Assembly: GCF_020880695.1 (NCBI RefSeq)
Contig: NZ_JAJIWO010000002.1
Span: 558,432 to 622,431, forward strand
From: Mucilaginibacter sp. UR6-11
Lineage (GTDB): Bacteria; Bacteroidota; Bacteroidia; Sphingobacteriales; Sphingobacteriaceae
Direction: 5' to 3'
Length of the DNA stretch: 64,000 nt
Shown: positions 42,597-52,130 of the stretch, in pieces
Position numbering within the stretch: position 1 is the first letter of the stretch
How the letters are laid out: the number at the start of each line of letters is the position of its first letter
Notes under the pieces: model-generated
What the model was told of the DNA's origin: nothing
Database searches by the model: none
What the model saw: the letters and a program-made list of their open reading frames with translations, nothing else
Program-made: the position numbers and the translations under genes

Positions 42597-45347
42597 TTAC
42601 TGTACAGTGTATTTGTAAACCTGACGTCCAAACTCACCGGCTGCATTAATGCCTTCCACAATAACTTTATACGTCCCAGGGCCATCAGCATTAAAAAAGT
42701 TAAATGAGGTTTGTCCGGTTTCATCAGTTTTAATACGGGGGTTCCAGTAAACAGTGGTACGCAGGTCTGGTATCTGCTCGCTACCCGGTTTGTCATATTT
42801 AGGCAGGTAAAAGTCACGCATTTTGTTAAATCCTTTAGGGGTGACATTGACGATACTTGGGTTATACTGCTTACGTGTTACACCCAGTTTAGTAAGTATC
42901 ATAACAGAAGGCCCACCCAGCATATTAACCATAGCCGCGTTGGTCCTTACCACTAATATTTTTGCCACATCTTCCGGCAAGATCCCTCCGTCCAGTATTT
43001 CTGATACCGCGCCCGCGCCCTGAACTTTCACGCCGTTAAGGTATACCGAAATTGACGAGTTACCGCTTGCACGAGCGCCTAATTCTTTAAACTCACTCCC
43101 ATACTGTCCCTGCTCAATAGCTATACCCTGCAGCCGGCCCTGCAATGCCATCCCCAGGGTGGTATATGATGCTACATCGTCTTCACCAAAAGTAATAACC
43201 CTATCGGCAGATTCCTCATCAGGTAACTTATACATGCCCTGTGGAGCAATATTTGAAGTGCGTTTAGCTCTTATCGCTTTTATTCTTACTTCTTTTAACC
43301 GTTGTACTTTATCTAGTTGCCCGGTTTTTTCGTAAAAGTCATCAAGTTTTCTACCATTTTCAAGATAGGTTTTTAAAGTACCTGAGACATTGGTGGTAAC
43401 ATCAGGCATATTCTTGTTTTTACTTATCCTCATCCTTGGCAGGGTGTCTATAACAAGGATAGTGTGATCGCTGTTTTTTGCTGTCCGGGCCTGTATGGCA
43501 AACTTTATGCTATCCTCTAAAAATACTCCGTCAAATGAGAATTTGCCGTCGGTGTCGCTGGTAGTGCTTTTTGCAATCTTTGCCCGTAGTGATAACATAG
43601 TAACCGTTGCTCCGGGCAATGGCTTACTGCCAAGGGTTAGTACCCGGCCTGATATTTTGGCCCCTAAACCTTCGGCTTCAAATACGGGTTTCGAATTAGT
43701 GGGATTTATAATTTCTTTCCAGGTAAAACGGCGATAACCTTGTGTAAGCATTAAATTATCGAGAGCTTTGTTTACCTCGTCGTTATTATTGGTGAAATAG
43801 TAATTCGGTTTCTCAACATATCCCTTCAAATCAGATGTTAGCAGCATATGTGAGAAGATGGTGTTTTCTCCGCTTTCGTCCATCGGTACCCTGGTCTCGT
43901 CAATTACCGAGACAGAGAAATTTCCGCCAAGCGTTGCCTGTCCATTGCCATCTTTAGCCGCCAGTTCAATTTTTATAGCCTCTTTACTTTTATAGGTGTT
44001 TTTTGAGCTTTTAACACTTAACTGCATTAGGTCATTACTACGTATAAAAGCAACCCTTTCGTTAAGCGGTTCACCATCGCTGTTAAAAATAGTGAACTGG
44101 GCAATCCCTGTAGGGAATAATTTTTTCTCTAACCAGATAGAAGTGCTGGCTCTTGCTATTTTAACAGGCGATGCAACAATTACCTCGCCATTGGTTTGTC
44201 CAACAAAACTAAGCGTTGGCGCGGCAGCCAACTGTTTTGCAGACGCGCCTATTCTTACCAGTATGCTGTCTTTATTAGGCTGATAGACGCTTAATACAAA
44301 ACCATCGTCTGATGCCTTGGGTAAAACTATGCCTTTGGTGCTCCCGTCAGGAAAAGTTATTTGCGCGCTGTAGCTCTTTCCGGCTTCAGGCCTTATCAGG
44401 AAGCTGCCCATACCGGCGTGTGCAGCTTCAAACTCGGCAATTTGATTATTAGCCTCGTCTACCACTTTACCCTTAATGGCAACACCAAGCCCGTCAACGC
44501 CAACGGCTTTAAATGCAAGTCTCGAAGAGACCCCAGCAACCAGACCGCCGCTCTCAGGAAAGAACTGAACGTCGCTTTGGTATAAAGATGCTTTGATCGG
44601 GAAATCGCGCATGATAGATTCTTTATTGCTACCTTCAATAATTGTTCGGATATAAGCGCCGCTAAGGTTAACATTTTTATTATTGGGAATAGTTAATGAT
44701 AGATTTCCCAACGCGTCAGTTTTTGTGGATTTAGTTTCGATAACTTCTTTATTAATGACAATTTGGTATTTCACGCTTTTTTCGGCAAGTGCCCGGCCAT
44801 CATTGTCTGTGTAGGTTAATAAAGCAGTTAAAGCTTGTTTATTGTTAAGGGTTTTATATTGATAATCAGCCCTGGTAACTATATTGCCGTTGGCCGGATC
44901 GCCTACCGTAAAGGTTTTATCAAAAAAGTATTCATCACCGGCATTGCGCATCCATCGTGTGTAGGCTCTTATCCGGTAGCTGCCTGCCCGCAACTCATCG
45001 CCCAGCGGGAAATCCCCTACCACCATACCAGTGGTTATCGGCAATTTTAATGTTTTAATCAATGAATCCTGTTCCGTTATTAACTCCACATATAAGGCGC
45101 CGCTTAACGCTGATAGCTGGTGCCTGCTGCCTACGGTTACATATCCTTTAAACCATATGGTATCGCCGGTGGCATAGTACGGCTTGTCCATGTGCAGATA
45201 AACCTTTTCCTGAGGATTGTTGTCGGTCCACTTTTGAAGTGCCGCTACAAGCTTTTCGACAGGATCATCGCCCTTTGGAATAAATGCAAAAAGCAGTAAC
45301 AGTGAGCAGATGAGCCCAATGATAATAGGTAGTTTTTTTGATTTCAT
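42597..45347 (-). CDS. Large envelope protein with MG2-like and TonB-plug-like domains
   Basis: A 916-residue exported protein. A signal or anchor helix covers residues 6-24 (IIIGLICSLLLLFAFIP). It continues with QEKVYLHMDKPYYATGDTIWFKGYV (about 45-70), the macroglobulin MG2-type start. Several beta domains follow, then a carboxypeptidase-regulatory-like domain from about 563 (ISGRVLTLGSKPLPGATV) and a TonB plug-like domain from about 720 (VASYTTLGMALQGRLQGIAIEQG). It lacks the beta-barrel of a true SusC. Bacteroidota proteins with this layout are common, but their role is unclear; surface protein or protease-inhibitor functions have been suggested. It is convergent with the P-loop gene. Confidence 0.82.
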   Translation of the reverse strand: MKSKKLPIIIGLICSLLLLFAFIPKGDDPVEKLVAALQKWTDNNPQEKVYLHMDKPYYATGDTIWFKGYVTVGSRHQLSALSGALYVELITEQDSLIKTLKLPITTGMVVGDFPLGDELRAGSYRIRAYTRWMRNAGDEYFFDKTFTVGDPANGNIVTRADYQYKTLNNKQALTALLTYTDNDGRALAEKSVKYQIVINKEVIETKSTKTDALGNLSLTIPNNKNVNLSGAYIRTIIEGSNKESIMRDFPIKASLYQSDVQFFPESGGLVAGVSSRLAFKAVGVDGLGVAIKGKVVDEANNQIAEFEAAHAGMGSFLIRPEAGKSYSAQITFPDGSTKGIVLPKASDDGFVLSVYQPNKDSILVRIGASAKQLAAAPTLSFVGQTNGEVIVASPVKIARASTSIWLEKKLFPTGIAQFTIFNSDGEPLNERVAFIRSNDLMQLSVKSSKNTYKSKEAIKIELAAKDGNGQATLGGNFSVSVIDETRVPMDESGENTIFSHMLLTSDLKGYVEKPNYYFTNNNDEVNKALDNLMLTQGYRRFTWKEIINPTNSKPVFEAEGLGAKISGRVLTLGSKPLPGATVTMLSLRAKIAKSTTSDTDGKFSFDGVFLEDSIKFAIQARTAKNSDHTILVIDTLPRMRISKNKNMPDVTTNVSGTLKTYLENGRKLDDFYEKTGQLDKVQRLKEVRIKAIRAKRTSNIAPQGMYKLPDEESADRVITFGEDDVASYTTLGMALQGRLQGIAIEQGQYGSEFKELGARASGNSSISVYLNGVKVQGAGAVSEILDGGILPEDVAKILVVRTNAAMVNMLGGPSVMILTKLGVTRKQYNPSIVNVTPKGFNKMRDFYLPKYDKPGSEQIPDLRTTVYWNPRIKTDETGQTSFNFFNADGPGTYKVIVEGINAAGEFGRQVYKYTVQ

Positions 45348-46211
45348 TATAATTTAGGTATTAGGTTAATTTAAACACAGGCATTTTGTGGATATCGCAT
45401 CCCAAAATGAACTCGTTAATAATGTAAAAAAACATAAATTAATTGACAGATTAAAAGTATTCTCCAAAAAAGAATGTTATCTGACTGCATTTATATTGTT
45501 ATTTAACAATACCGTAATAATAATATAATAACTGTAAGGCGAATTTTTTTTGCCCGGTATTGATTTTAACCATTGTACGCCGCCCTGCCAACATAAAACA
45601 TTGCGTAATATTAATTTTATTCATGCTGTTTTTCTGGTCGCACGAACGATAGTAAACTCGGCCTCTGCGGTCAATAGGCAAATTTTGTTTGCTTTTTTAG
45701 TCATTTTTAAGTGTAATGCGGTTATTTTTAGGGTCAAAAGTGGCTTTTTGTTGCTTTTAAAATATTTTCAAGAATATTTTAAAATTTATTTGGGACATAT
45801 TAAATTTTATTTTGTATCATTGTCAAAGTGAATAGCCACCAGCTTCAGCAGGCGCCTGTTTACCAACCAATTATTATAATATACCAGTTATATTTTTATT
45901 GCCCTAATACAATCAATTTATTTACTATTATAAACCAGCTATGATCAAAATTTTACAAAAACCCTTTGGAGTGAATCCTCCCGGCGCTAATTGCCATGAT
46001 TTTCTGAATAATCGACTGACGAGTGTTGGTCTATATTTTTTTTCAGGTAAATAATAGGCCAAGCAAGCTAAACGATTTCATCTGTATTTTTTTAATATCG
46101 GCAAGATATTTCAGCTATAAAGCTGAGATATCGGGCGTTAGTTATTAAAATATTTCTACTACAAACAATTAATAAACAGTTTTTTAATCAGTTAATACTT
46201 AATTATCTGTT
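45348..46211. other. Divergent intergenic region upstream of the SusC/SusD operon
   Basis: About 860 AT-rich bases with no convincing gene; short open frames in it have no family features or start signals. It holds ATTGTTA/TAACAAT, a near-perfect palindrome at 45495-45510, and a hairpin ATATTTCAGCT...AGCTGAGATAT (about 46106-46131) with one mismatch. It must carry the promoters of the minus-strand protein and the + strand susC gene, but no exact TAnnTTTG box with a -33 partner was found. Confidence 0.5.
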
Positions 46212-49200
46212 ATGCGCATTATTGCAATTATAACTTTCCTGGGTGTGCTATGTACAACAACGTACTCCTTCGGCAATACGGCTATGTATGCACGTGTCTC
46301 AAGTCACACTACAATTAAAGGGGGTGTCCACCTAAAAGGCGCCACCAGAGCGGGACGAGACACTACCCGCAAGGATACAACAACAGCGGATTCGGCTGTA
46401 GCCATTTTGCCGCCAAAAAACACTATTGCGAAAAGACTTGAGTCTAAAACCAATTTTGTAGATCCTGTAAAATTATCAACCTTTCCGGCAGTTTCCTTGC
46501 AGCAATATTTAAAAGGAGAAGCGGCAGGTGTTTATGTAAGCGAGCCTTCGGGCGAGCCGGGAACAGTTCAAAACATGTTTATACATGGAACATCACAGCC
46601 GTTGCTTTCAGCACGCGAAGCGTACGCCACGCAGCCGCTAATTGTTTTAGATGGTGTTGAGCTGGTTTCAGAACACCCTTACGCTTTTGATATCCAGCAG
46701 TATCAGTATAACAGGATAGGCCCTGCTACTAATACGCTGGCCACTATCAATATGGCAAATATCGAATCTGTCCAGGTATTAAAAGGATTAGACGCCACTG
46801 GTATTTATGGCCCTAAGGGCGCTAACGGCGTTATTGTGCTAACCAGCAAGGGTGCCAGTACTAAAAGGAGGATTACTTTTGATAGCTACGCTGGTGTTAT
46901 CACTCCTAATTCCGTTACTACTATTAATGGTAGCTTCGAAAATAAGTTTAGAAGACAATTTTATAACAAGTATACTTCAAACGGAGCCTTCTCAGACAGT
47001 GATACTTATCCATTGTTTTTAAGTGATTCATTAAACAACGCTTTTTACGGTCCGTCTAACTGGAACGATTTATATTATAACAGCCAGGCTATTTATAGTG
47101 TAAACGCAAGTATTAGTGGCGGCGATGAGCGCGCTAACTTTAACTTCCAATTAGGAGATACTAAAAGTGGTGGTGTCGCAGATAAAACTAAACTTGACCG
47201 TTACAATGCACGTTTCCTGTTAAATATGAAACCGCTTGATTGGTTTACTTTTAGTGCAATGGTGAGTGCAAATACCCTATTACGTGATCGTAACAAAAAC
47301 GTTCGTGACAGGTTAGCTCAGGTTAATTACATTCCTGATTTGAGTACGCCGCTGGCACCTAACAAAGACAGGTATGCAGAATACTTATCTCAATTTAACA
47401 ATGGCTTTGATAAAAACAAATCAAACCTGGTTAACGGCTACGTTAAATTTGGCATTGATCTGGGTAAATTCAAATTTGTTACTTCATTTGATGTAGATTA
47501 TAATGAAGGTTACCGTGATATATTTTATCCAAGGACCCTAATGCAAACTACTAATTATGCATCAAACTACTTTGGCTACAATCAACGTACCGGTATCAAC
47601 AACATTGCCACTTACGATTATCAGATAAATGCCGATAACAAATTCAATTTTACTGTTGGCAACCTTTTCCAATTTGATTTTTACAGGTATACTTACGCTT
47701 ATGCCTATAAAGGAAGCAATGATTTTATCAAGTTAAACTTAATAAACTCTGATCCTTCAAAAACAGACCCAAATTCGCCAGACTATTATTTGCTTCCTAC
47801 TGTGTTTAAAAAACAGTTGGTGTACAAATTCTTAGATAAAACAAAAAACAATCAAGTTGCTTTTTACGGAAAAGCTGACTACTCTTTTAAAGATAAGTAT
47901 ACGTTATCTTTATTGTTAAGAGCTGATGGTTCTTCCAACCAACAACCAACAGATCGTTGGTTCTACTCACCTGTATTATCTGCAGGCTGGGATCTGAAAA
48001 AAGATTTACTTGAAGATGCTAAAAGTCTTTCTGAACTTAACTTACATGCAAGTGTAGGCCGGATGGGCAGATATGAAAACTTTGATAATTACGCTCAAGG
48101 GCCGCAATACACAGCATTTATCGGATTTACTGGTAATTTAATTACCCCAGGTTATGATGGTTTGGGTTCGTTAACCCGCCCTTATACCGCTGGCTACGTT
48201 CCTTATAATTTAAAATGGGCTTACACAGATCAGGCCAGCCTTGGTTTAGACGCAGCATTTTTGAACAAGCGTTTATATTTAAGCTTAAATGCTTATTACA
48301 AACATGATAAAAATATGTTGTTAGGTGTGCCTTCGGCTGCTGAATATGGTTATACATCTGTTATCCAGAATGGTATGGCTATACGCAATACAGGCATTGA
48401 TGCAACCATCAGCGGAGTTATTTTCCCTTCAGAAAACAAATTCTCTTGGACATCAAGCATTAACATTAACTTAAATCATAACACTTTAACAGCTTTACCC
48501 GGCGGCTTGAATCAAATAGTAATCGGTGATAAATTACTTCAGGTTGGAAAGTCTGTTGACAGCTACTGGTTATTAACTAACCAAGGTATTTATAATACAG
48601 ATGCAGAAGTGCCAACTGTAGGTGGAAAGAAAATGACCTACAATGGTATTGTTATGAAAACTGGCGATCCGAGATGGCAGGATGTAAATGGTGATAACCA
48701 AATTACTAATGCCGACCGCACTTTGAAAGGCCATGCTTTACCAACAGTAGCTGGTGGCTGGAGTAACGATATCGGTTATAAAAAATGGACTTTAAGCCTG
48801 AATTTCTATTATAACATTGGCCGTCAATTATTAAATCAGGACATGGCAAACAGATTTGACTTTTATAACCGCGAAGGTGTAAATGACATTAACTCTGTAA
48901 AGGAAATTACATTTTGGGAGAAAAGAGGAGATTATTCAAAATATCCAATTTACAACCCATCAAGTTCTGTAAATCCTTACCAGGTTAATCAGGATCTGTT
49001 CTTAGAAAATGCGTCATTTATTAAGCTTCGTACAGTTTCATTAGGTTATGATCTGACAGAGAAAATGAAAAAGAAATTTTCTACTATTCACAAATTCTAT
49101 ATTTATGGAAGTGTAAATAATGTTTTCACGTTGACTAAATATACAGGACAAGACCCGGAACTGGCTGATTACACTGGTTACGATACCGGGTACGGAATGC

Positions 49201-49244
49201 AAATTCCACGTACTTATATATTAGGAGTTAAGCTTGATTTTTAA
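46212..49244 (+). CDS. SusC/RagA-type TonB-dependent outer-membrane transporter (first)
   Basis: A 1010-residue outer-membrane protein with signal peptide MRIIAIITFLGVLCTTTYSFG. The plug domain starts near residue 95 (VSLQQYLKGEAAGVYVSEPSGEPGTVQ) and includes NIESVQVLKGLDATGIYGPKGANGVIVLTSKG near 195-225; the beta-barrel follows and ends in YILGVKLDF. The usual carboxypeptidase-like N-terminal domain is missing, replaced by a Thr/Lys-rich stretch. It should import an oligosaccharide together with the SusD-like lipoprotein encoded next. There is no STN domain, so no anti-sigma signalling is indicated. Confidence 0.94.
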   Translation: MRIIAIITFLGVLCTTTYSFGNTAMYARVSSHTTIKGGVHLKGATRAGRDTTRKDTTTADSAVAILPPKNTIAKRLESKTNFVDPVKLSTFPAVSLQQYLKGEAAGVYVSEPSGEPGTVQNMFIHGTSQPLLSAREAYATQPLIVLDGVELVSEHPYAFDIQQYQYNRIGPATNTLATINMANIESVQVLKGLDATGIYGPKGANGVIVLTSKGASTKRRITFDSYAGVITPNSVTTINGSFENKFRRQFYNKYTSNGAFSDSDTYPLFLSDSLNNAFYGPSNWNDLYYNSQAIYSVNASISGGDERANFNFQLGDTKSGGVADKTKLDRYNARFLLNMKPLDWFTFSAMVSANTLLRDRNKNVRDRLAQVNYIPDLSTPLAPNKDRYAEYLSQFNNGFDKNKSNLVNGYVKFGIDLGKFKFVTSFDVDYNEGYRDIFYPRTLMQTTNYASNYFGYNQRTGINNIATYDYQINADNKFNFTVGNLFQFDFYRYTYAYAYKGSNDFIKLNLINSDPSKTDPNSPDYYLLPTVFKKQLVYKFLDKTKNNQVAFYGKADYSFKDKYTLSLLLRADGSSNQQPTDRWFYSPVLSAGWDLKKDLLEDAKSLSELNLHASVGRMGRYENFDNYAQGPQYTAFIGFTGNLITPGYDGLGSLTRPYTAGYVPYNLKWAYTDQASLGLDAAFLNKRLYLSLNAYYKHDKNMLLGVPSAAEYGYTSVIQNGMAIRNTGIDATISGVIFPSENKFSWTSSININLNHNTLTALPGGLNQIVIGDKLLQVGKSVDSYWLLTNQGIYNTDAEVPTVGGKKMTYNGIVMKTGDPRWQDVNGDNQITNADRTLKGHALPTVAGGWSNDIGYKKWTLSLNFYYNIGRQLLNQDMANRFDFYNREGVNDINSVKEITFWEKRGDYSKYPIYNPSSSVNPYQVNQDLFLENASFIKLRTVSLGYDLTEKMKKKFSTIHKFYIYGSVNNVFTLTKYTGQDPELADYTGYDTGYGMQIPRTYILGVKLDF

Positions 49245-49287
49245 AGTCGTAGACAAAATATTTAATACCGTTTAAAATAGAGATGAA

Positions 49288-50868
49288 ATGAAAAAAATAA
49301 TTTTGCTGAGTCTTATCTTTTTTACCCTTATTGCTGATAGTTGTAAGAAGACACTTGATGTAACATCAACACGTGTTGTAAATGAGACGAACTATTGGAA
49401 TACATTAGAAGATGCCCGGGCTGCCATCATGGGTGTGTATGGGTTAACAAGAGCAGCACTCGCCGATAATAATGGGCATTGGATTTATGGTGATGTCCGT
49501 ATGGGTAATTTTGCCAGCCCAATCCGCCAGGATTTGAAAGCTGTAATAGCTAATAATCTTAACGCATCATACCCGGTAATTAATCAGTTGTCTAACTGGA
49601 GAAGGTTTTACGCGATTGTTAACGCGGCTAATATCTTTTTAGAGCGTATTGGTGAGATAAAGGCAAAAGATGCCAGGTATACTGCCAACAACATGACTGT
49701 TGATAAAGCACAAGTTAAATTTTTACGTGCTTTTGCATACTTTTATATGGTCAGGATATGGGGTGATGTTCCTTTGATTCTATCTTCACGTGATGGAACT
49801 TTTGAAAACCAACCAAGGACAAATCAAAACGCTGTTTTAGGGTTTGTTCAATCTGAAATGGAAGCCGCTGCAAATGATCTGCCTTACTCTTATAGTAATA
49901 ATGATTTGCAACAGCCTGGTTTGTATTATAACCAACCTCGTTCAAGATGGAGTGGCGCTTTAGCTACTAAACTCAGTGCCTATGCATTATTAGCTCACGT
50001 TGCTGCCTGGCAAGGCAAATATGTTGATGTAATAAGATATACAAATTTTGTATTGACAAATTACAGTACTAAAGGTTTCCTTAGTTATACAAGTACAGCT
50101 AATTTAACCTCCCGGACTGGTTTATTCTATACCAATATTAACGGTAATAATGATAACCAACTCTTGGCCTTTGGGTTTATTTGGGATAATCAGGACGCTT
50201 CATTTACAGGTAACATTGAGTCATTAGCGTTAGCTGCACCGGTTGTCAACAAAAATACGCCTGATATCTATGTCCCTAAGGATTCTATTTTATCAATATT
50301 TTCGGATCCAAATGATGCCAGGTTTAATATTGATACCACGGGTACTACCCACTCAGATGCACAAACCGGCAACGGCTACTTTACCAACTACCTTGGTAAA
50401 TTCCCAATCTTTGCTAAAATCAAATGTATTATGGGCGGTGACAACGATAAGACGTTCAGGTTATTCTCCAGCGCAATCCTGTTAACACGCCTTGAGGATG
50501 TTACGTTATTGCGTGCAGAAGCTTACGCTGTTTTAGGTGAGAGTACACTTGCTATTAATGATTTAAATACCATCAGACAATTAAGATATAATGTGGATCA
50601 GGTGGGATTAATAAACAACAGCGCTACAGATTATCTTGCATACAGCCCTGCCAGAAACGGAAGCCCTATAGAAGCAATATTTAAAGAGCGCCAGAAAGAA
50701 TTTATGGGTGAAGGACAGCACTGGTATGACAGAGTGAGATATGAGAAAATTAAACAAAGCAATCCCCAGTTTTTGCAACTAATTAATAGCGGAGGTATAT
50801 ACTGGCCTATATCGCGCGACTTATTGGCGCAGAATCCTTTGTTAACACAGAATGCATATTGGAAGTAA
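49288..50868 (+). CDS. SusD/RagB-type glycan-binding lipoprotein (first)
   Basis: A 526-residue surface lipoprotein with lipobox ADSC (Cys19). KFLRAFAYFYMVRIWGDVPLIL near residue 150 is the SusD TPR-like signature, and FKERQKEFMGEGQHWYDRVRYEKI near the C-terminus is typical. It forms the lid of the SusC transporter and captures the glycan. Start ATG 49288 follows AGATGA, so an earlier ATG at 49283 is out of frame. It is 43 bases after susC and close to the fasciclin lipoprotein gene downstream. Confidence 0.94.
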   Translation: MKKIILLSLIFFTLIADSCKKTLDVTSTRVVNETNYWNTLEDARAAIMGVYGLTRAALADNNGHWIYGDVRMGNFASPIRQDLKAVIANNLNASYPVINQLSNWRRFYAIVNAANIFLERIGEIKAKDARYTANNMTVDKAQVKFLRAFAYFYMVRIWGDVPLILSSRDGTFENQPRTNQNAVLGFVQSEMEAAANDLPYSYSNNDLQQPGLYYNQPRSRWSGALATKLSAYALLAHVAAWQGKYVDVIRYTNFVLTNYSTKGFLSYTSTANLTSRTGLFYTNINGNNDNQLLAFGFIWDNQDASFTGNIESLALAAPVVNKNTPDIYVPKDSILSIFSDPNDARFNIDTTGTTHSDAQTGNGYFTNYLGKFPIFAKIKCIMGGDNDKTFRLFSSAILLTRLEDVTLLRAEAYAVLGESTLAINDLNTIRQLRYNVDQVGLINNSATDYLAYSPARNGSPIEAIFKERQKEFMGEGQHWYDRVRYEKIKQSNPQFLQLINSGGIYWPISRDLLAQNPLLTQNAYWK

Positions 50869-50888
50869 TAAAGAAAGAGAATAGAGAC

Positions 50889-52124
50889 ATGAAAAGATCA
50901 ATTTTATTCGGAAAATATTTAGTAGCAATGGTTATTGCTACCTTAATATTGCAAACGGGATGTAAGAGGGAGTTGGGCGATCATAACGCCACCCCGACTC
51001 CTAATACTACTAACCTAACTACTTATGATTACCTGAAAAGTAAACCCGGGGTTTATGATTCATTGCTATTGCTTGTTGACAAGATGGGCATAAAGCAGAC
51101 GTTGACAGACAGTACCGTAACGTTATTTGCACCATCAAATTCAAGTTTTCAAATAGCTATTAAAAACTTGAATGATATACGCAAATCTATTGGTCAGGGA
51201 CCGATTTATCTGAGCCAGCTTGCGGCAGGTGGTGTCGGCCTTCCTACAGGTAAAATTAGATCTAAGGCTAAACGCGACAGTGCCCAGTTGGATACTATGG
51301 TATCCCGTTATATCATCAGAAAAAAATTCGTAGCTAATGATTTTGCTATTGGTGATGGACAGGTTATTTATAGTGTTCGGGGTGGATATCCAATGCATGG
51401 TCAGCGCATCTTTGCTGATGCAGAGGGCTACCAGGGTGGAGGATCAGAGGTTATTGAATTTGCCAATACCAAAAGAAGTCTTTTTGTTGCTAAATGGTCA
51501 ACAACTACAACGTCATCTGTAGATATTCAAACCAAAAACGGCATTGTACATTTATTAAAACCGGATCATGTGTTTGGATTTGATGAGTTTGTATCCAGAA
51601 TTAATTTGGTGCCACCTCCGCCGGTTGTTTTTGATTTAAAAAATGATAAGTTATATCCATCATGGCCGCCCGCTTCAGGTTATACTGACGGACAGGTATC
51701 CGCAGGTGAGATATTTATCAGATGCCTGGATGGTAGTGTGCTTACCAAATTTATCACCTACTGGGCTACACAATATCCTACAACTATGTATTGGTTGCCA
51801 AAAGTGCCGAAAGTGTCTAACTGCTATACCATGACTTCAGCTAATGACTCTAAAAGCTACAGAGAGCGTGACCCCCGGGCATTTAGATTAGAGGCTACTC
51901 TGGATCCAAATCCGGCCAGTTCAACAGCCGTATGGACCTTGTTAGATGTTCGCCAGGATCAGGATTGGACTACAAATTATCAGCAAAAGATATTTGATTT
52001 CAAAAATACCGTGGCATACACAGGTTACAGGTTGACTATAGTTCAGATAGGTACCGGTAGTACAAATGGAAACTTATTTCAGATTTCTGAATGGACTATG
52101 AACTATAGAGACCCAAATAACTAA
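50889..52124 (+). CDS. Fasciclin-domain lipoprotein (first)
   Basis: A 411-residue lipoprotein with the lipobox LQTGC (Cys25 from ATG 50889). TLTDSTVTLFAPSNSSFQIAI near residue 78 is a fasciclin-1 signature (threonine/aspartate then F-A-P-S/T-N). The C-terminal half, from about residue 260, has GYTDGQVSAGE and a jellyroll-like stretch ending WTMNYRD. Fasciclin domains bind proteins or glycans outside the cell. I place the start at ATG 50889; an upstream TTG overlapping the susD stop is unlikely. It is one of two fasciclin genes, each following a susD gene. Confidence 0.87.
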   Translation: MKRSILFGKYLVAMVIATLILQTGCKRELGDHNATPTPNTTNLTTYDYLKSKPGVYDSLLLLVDKMGIKQTLTDSTVTLFAPSNSSFQIAIKNLNDIRKSIGQGPIYLSQLAAGGVGLPTGKIRSKAKRDSAQLDTMVSRYIIRKKFVANDFAIGDGQVIYSVRGGYPMHGQRIFADAEGYQGGGSEVIEFANTKRSLFVAKWSTTTTSSVDIQTKNGIVHLLKPDHVFGFDEFVSRINLVPPPPVVFDLKNDKLYPSWPPASGYTDGQVSAGEIFIRCLDGSVLTKFITYWATQYPTTMYWLPKVPKVSNCYTMTSANDSKSYRERDPRAFRLEATLDPNPASSTAVWTLLDVRQDQDWTTNYQQKIFDFKNTVAYTGYRLTIVQIGTGSTNGNLFQISEWTMNYRDPNN

Positions 52125-52130
52125 GAAGTA

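Noticed and set aside
42597..45347. Calling the minus-strand 916-residue protein a SusC transporter
   Set aside because: It has a plug-like segment but no beta-barrel after it, and starts with an MG2-like domain instead.
45499..45831. Two short open frames on opposite strands in the gap before susC
   Set aside because: They overlap each other, have low-complexity AT-rich sequence, no ribosome binding site and no recognisable domain.
50859..50888. TTG start for the first fasciclin lipoprotein overlapping the susD stop
   Set aside because: It would put ten hydrophilic residues before the lipoprotein signal; ATG 50889 gives a normal lipobox protein.
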